DNA from: Erythroxylum novogranatense
Lineage: Eukaryota > Streptophyta > Magnoliopsida > Malpighiales > Erythroxylaceae
Assembly: GCA_029891385.1 (NCBI GenBank)
Contig: CM057228.1
Location: 64,114,523-64,178,522 of the forward strand
Direction of reading: 5' to 3'
DNA length: 64,000 bases
The position numbers and the translations under genes were made by a program. Below the pieces are notes generated by a model. It was not told where the DNA came from. It ran no database searches and was given only the letters and a program-made list of their open reading frames with translations. Of this stretch, positions 60,060 to 64,000 are shown in pieces. The number at the start of each line of letters is the position of its first letter. The stretch's first letter is position 1.

Positions 60060-63000
60060 AAGGGTACATCAGGCTAATGATATTAAACAAGAGCTACTTG
60101 GCGGGTAACCTAATAATTAGGATATGTTTTATATTTTTATTTTTATTTCAATTACTTGTATGTGTGATTAGTCAGTTTTTTTTTGGAAATTCTTGCATGG
60201 GAGTTTATTGTTTTCTTATTTTTAAAGTGATTTTGATTAATGAATTTCATATTTGGAAAGGTGTTACAAGTTAGAGAACAAATTATGGGAAGAAGCATAA
60301 GAAAAATGAAGCAAAATATGCTAATTTTAGAGTGAACCAAGCCATGCACGATCATGCATGGCTTGATTACACTCTATCGTGATCATACTTCCATGCACGA
60401 TCATGGTAGATGTCTCTAACCCCTCATTTATCTTTTCCTCGATCCCTAACCATCATCTTCTTCCACCTCTTACCTTCTTTCTCTAACTAGCAGCCTATCT
60501 CTATAGCTTCTTGTTTTCTCTCACATATCTCTTAGATTTCAACCTTTTTCTTTCATCTTTCTTCTAGATGTCCAAGTCCCATCTAGAGGGTCATCTGGAC
60601 ACCATAAAGATGTAACTGAAGGAGGTTTTATGCCATCAGTGATATCAGACAAAGAAATTTCTCAATTTTTTTTCCCAATATGTCCAAGTCCCATCTCCAA
60701 CACCATTACCACCCAAATCACCATAAGTACTCTTGTTATTACTTTTTCTATATTGTTACTTCTCTTTATTCTTATTGTTTCTATTTCCAAATGGAGGACA
60801 ATATGTTGTTTAAGTATGAGGACATATATGCATTTTACATATCATTTGTGTGTGAATTTTGCATTTGCATTTGCATTTGCATTGTGTTAGTTTTGTTGCA
60901 TGATGTGTGCATTGTGTAAATGTGTCAATGGCATGAATTGAATGGAATTTGTTTACCTTTAAACTTGGTCGTTTGAATTGTAAAGACCATTTAATTTGTG
61001 AATTTTATGTTTTAAATGTCATTAGGATGAATATTCATGTTAATTAGGATATGAAACCCATTCTTTCATATTAAGTCATCTTGGGTTGTCTATCCCACCT
61101 CCAACATTCGGAGCGATTGTATTGTCTTCAGCTCCACAACAGTTTGAGGTTGCATAACCTAAGGATCCTCTTTCGACAGATGTGTCAGATTCATAGAGGG
61201 ACTGAGGGATGCTTGTATTTGATTTTTTTTCTTTTCCTTCACTTATTATTTGTGAATTTTTCTTTTGTTTGAAATTTATTTGTGTATTTTTCTTATTTTC
61301 CTTGTCAATTTATTTTATTTTTTCTAAACGTTAGTGAAATGTTATTTATGTTATGTTATTTTGATTTCAATATTCTTTATTTATTTTCCTTCTTATTATT
61401 TTGTTTTATGTTTTATATTCTTTTATTTATATTTTGCAAGGTGGATGTATTTAATATAGGATGGATCTTCTTCAATTAAAACTCTATACATATTCTTATT
61501 CAAGGTAGTAACAATTAAACCTTCTCCAATTTTTATCATTGTTATTTTATTTTTATGTGCTCTAATTGTGTACATTAGGGATAGTGTACAAATTTAAGAG
61601 TGGGAAGGAATTCAATTATTATAAATTTATAATAATCTTTTTGTTAAATCTTATTAATCGACATTCTAAGTTAGTTACAATCTATCTAAAATACTTTCGA
61701 TCATTATTGATTATTGAATTAAATTAATATGCAAAAGGATGAAAGTTAGAATAAACTTGCTTTTATAAGTTATATTTTTAGTAATAATTAAGATAATCCA
61801 TTTGAATAAAAATATATTTACACGCAAGATCATTTGTGTGAGTTTTTGAGGTCATTTCTTAACACAACCCAAACTAAGATAGATGTTAGTTATGGTACCC
61901 TCATGATAGAATTTGATAGGGAAGTTACTCATTTCAAATTTTTTATATGACCTAAAATGACCATTCTATTTTTGCAATTAATGTAATTGACCCTTTAAGA
62001 CAATGAGATTGTGAACAGAAGCATAAAAATAAACTAGAAGAAATTTTAACCAAGGAGAAGACAAAAGCTTTCAATGTCTCAAGAAAAAGCTTTACCATTG
62101 GTCAAAAAAGTGCTTCTTTATTGCTCTAGATATAAACTATTTCTACACAAATTACATCCTTATTGGGTCGGGATTACTAATGTCTCTTCCTAAGGTGCAG
62201 TAGTAACTAAGAGTCTAAAACAGAGAAGACATTGAATGTAAATGGTCATCGACTCAAGCCTTATCATAAAGAAGGTCAAGTGGAAAATGGAAAGTGTAGA
62301 ATTTGTGATCCCAAGAGATGAAAATTTTGTCACATGATGAGGAAAAAATGGAGCTGAGCTAATGATATTAAACAAAGGCACTGTTTGAGAGGCAACTCGA
62401 GGGAAGTTTGTTATTTTTTCTTTACATGTTTCTAATTGTTGTTTTGTTTAAATACTCAATTTCTTACATTTAATGTTACCTTGAGGACAATGTAAGTTTT
62501 AAGTGTAGGGGTGGAAAACTTATTGTTTATGTTTGTTTTAAGCTCTTTTTAGGTGTTTTTAAGTTATGTTTACATGTAAAAAGAAATAAACAAACAAACA
62601 ATATCTCTTTTCTTGTTGCTTCCAAGACTATATAGTCATAATTAGTCTGTAGAATTAAATAAAAAAATTCATGGAAACTTGTTCATTTATTTTTAATCTT
62701 TTGATTGGTGAATGCATGTTATCTTTAGAAGAGTAGTAACTAGTATGTAGACATAAGCCAGAGAGATTTTGAGCCTTTAAGACTGACACATCCATATCAG
62801 TCTCATTGTCTTTTATTCATGTGTGATCTACATGACATGTATATCTTGATTTTTCTTTAATTTCTATTCGAGACCACATTTTTATCATATGCTTTAACAT
62901 GAAAATGATATAGGAATTTTTTTTATGAGTTACATTAGCCAAATAACCTATCTATTGATATGATTTTTCCTTTTATTAAGCCCCTTTAGGCTTTATTAGC

Positions 63001-63990
63001 CTTTTCATTTTATGCTAATCACATTAAATGCCTTTAATCTAACCAAATGTCTTACCCAAGCCTTAAAGCTAGTTGAGCATTTGTGATTGTTGATGTTTAT
63101 GGATGCATAAGGGCATAAGTGTGGGGGGTTTGCTTATATGTGGGTTGGTTATAATTTATATAATGTGATTTTATCTCTTATCAATGAATTCCACTGTTGA
63201 TATAATTTCTTTCAATTTTTGTCTTAAAAGAGAAGAAAAATAAAAAAAGAGAATAAAGGAAAAGAAGCTATCAAGGTGGAAAATCATTTGTTTTGCAAAT
63301 CAATTCATATTAATCTTTCTTCCAAAAGTTGTATGGAATGGGTGCTTTGATTATGATGAAAATTATGGAGAAGTTGTTTTGAATGGTCACTCCTTATGAT
63401 TACAATTTATCTTTTACCATCAATTTTTATGAGTGATTTCTTCTAATTGGTTGTGCTTCATATGGTTTATAACTTAAAGATTTAATCTAAGTTGTGAAGT
63501 AGAGTTTTTGCATTCATCATAATTGATGGTACTCAGTTGTGAGTGGATGTTAATTTTTATACTTGACTCCATTGAGTGTTTTTCCTACTTCATTAGCTTT
63601 GATATATTTTCTACTTTATTATCCAATTACCTCTCACCTTAACCTTTTTCCACATTACAACCTTAAAAAGTCCTTTGATTAATGACTATGCATGTTAATC
63701 TTAGTTTAAGGGAACTGAAATGATATGAAAAGTTATGTAATGTCTTAATTTTAAAGAGTGTTTGAGTGTACCTATAAATTTATCTTATTTTAAACATATC
63801 TTGTCAAAGTCTCCCCCTAGATTACTATTTTTTTTATAGGCAATGGTTTTTGATTGACCATGAGTAAAATTATTTAATGCTTAGTTCTTGCCATGGATTT
63901 GAATATTATTCCTCTTTTGTCACGACTATCTATTCTTATTAAATTTGGAAAAGGAAGAAGTGTTTTGGGTTGTGATTTTTTTTTGCCCAA
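60060..63990 (+). mobile_element. 3' region of element G, with repeated 3'-end blocks
   Basis: Two copies of the characteristic Athila/Tat post-pol string GCTAATGATATTAAACAA (about 60074 and 62358) are each followed by a GGCGGGTAACC- or GAGGCAACTCG-like end. Strings of the GGACAATGTAAG...TTTAAGTGTAGGGG type appear at about 60793, 61577 and 62494, with a shorter one near 63115. So 3' portions of related elements lie in series, suggesting nested insertion or internal duplication. No long ORF. The window ends inside this material. Confidence 0.6.
60339..60364. repeat. Perfect palindrome in element G region
   Basis: Arms AAGCCATGCA and TGCATGGCTT (10 bp each) around a 6-base CGATCA loop. A partial repeat, CCATGCACGATCATGG, follows at ~60390-60406. 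Such CACGATCATG strings resemble those in Athila/Tat LTRs. Confidence 0.85.
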
Positions 63991-64000
63991 TGAAGATTAA

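Noticed and set aside
60630..60919. Two overlapping ORFs with hydrophobic stretches
   Set aside because: T-rich retroelement 3' region gives membrane-like translations by composition; no homology.

Overview
This is nuclear DNA from a plant, most likely a woody eudicot. It is AT-rich, has plant-type spliced genes (GT/AG introns, a P-class PPR gene, a TraB-family gene) and is packed with nested plant LTR retrotransposons, LINEs and an apparent endogenous pararetrovirus. I cannot name the species from sequence alone.

Layout: 364-1878 is an intact, intronless PPR gene. About 3.9-5.4 kb and 15.3-16.2 kb hold decayed pararetrovirus-like sequence in opposite orientations, split by element A (5386-15014, minus strand). 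Element A is an LTR retrotransposon with two ~4.5-kb LTRs, only ~0.67 kb between them, and a perfect 5-bp target duplication. About 16.7-27.3 kb is a plus-strand LTR (B) broken by element C (18343-25781, minus), a chromovirus-type Ty3/gypsy copy that keeps gag, protease and the integrase tail but has lost RT-RNaseH. Element D (28160-40360, minus) has 4.3-kb LTRs around a 3.57-kb non-coding interior, the classic LARD design. Then come an RTE-type LINE tail (40.8-41.7 kb), a ~200-bp tandem repeat (41.8-42.7 kb) and the last two exons of a MAM33/p32-family gene (42.9-43.5 kb, minus). Element E (45517-50100, minus) is a small chimeric retroelement carrying the P-loop segment of translation release factor eRF3. 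Its right LTR was later invaded by F (46582-50037, plus).

The best-supported multi-exon gene is the TraB gene at 50316-54373: nine exons, a 415-residue tail-anchored product, starting only ~215 bp after element E. The rest is an (ATT)n tract (55.2-55.8 kb) and a decayed Athila/Tat-type retroelement (G, ~56.5-64 kb) with a LINE-1 tail inserted in its LTR.

The most unusual signal lies in the LTRs. Large-LTR families A, D and F (partly B and C) share modules in different orders: a ladder of short palindromes at 18-25 bp pitch inside an outer stem, a GC-rich block of hairpins with a common core, and a non-coding motif repeated every ~182 bp. Stem bases differ between hairpins yet stay paired. 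That fits either selection on structure or generation of palindromes by repeat turnover.

All coordinates of repeats come from reading by eye. No alignment, database search or transcript evidence was available.
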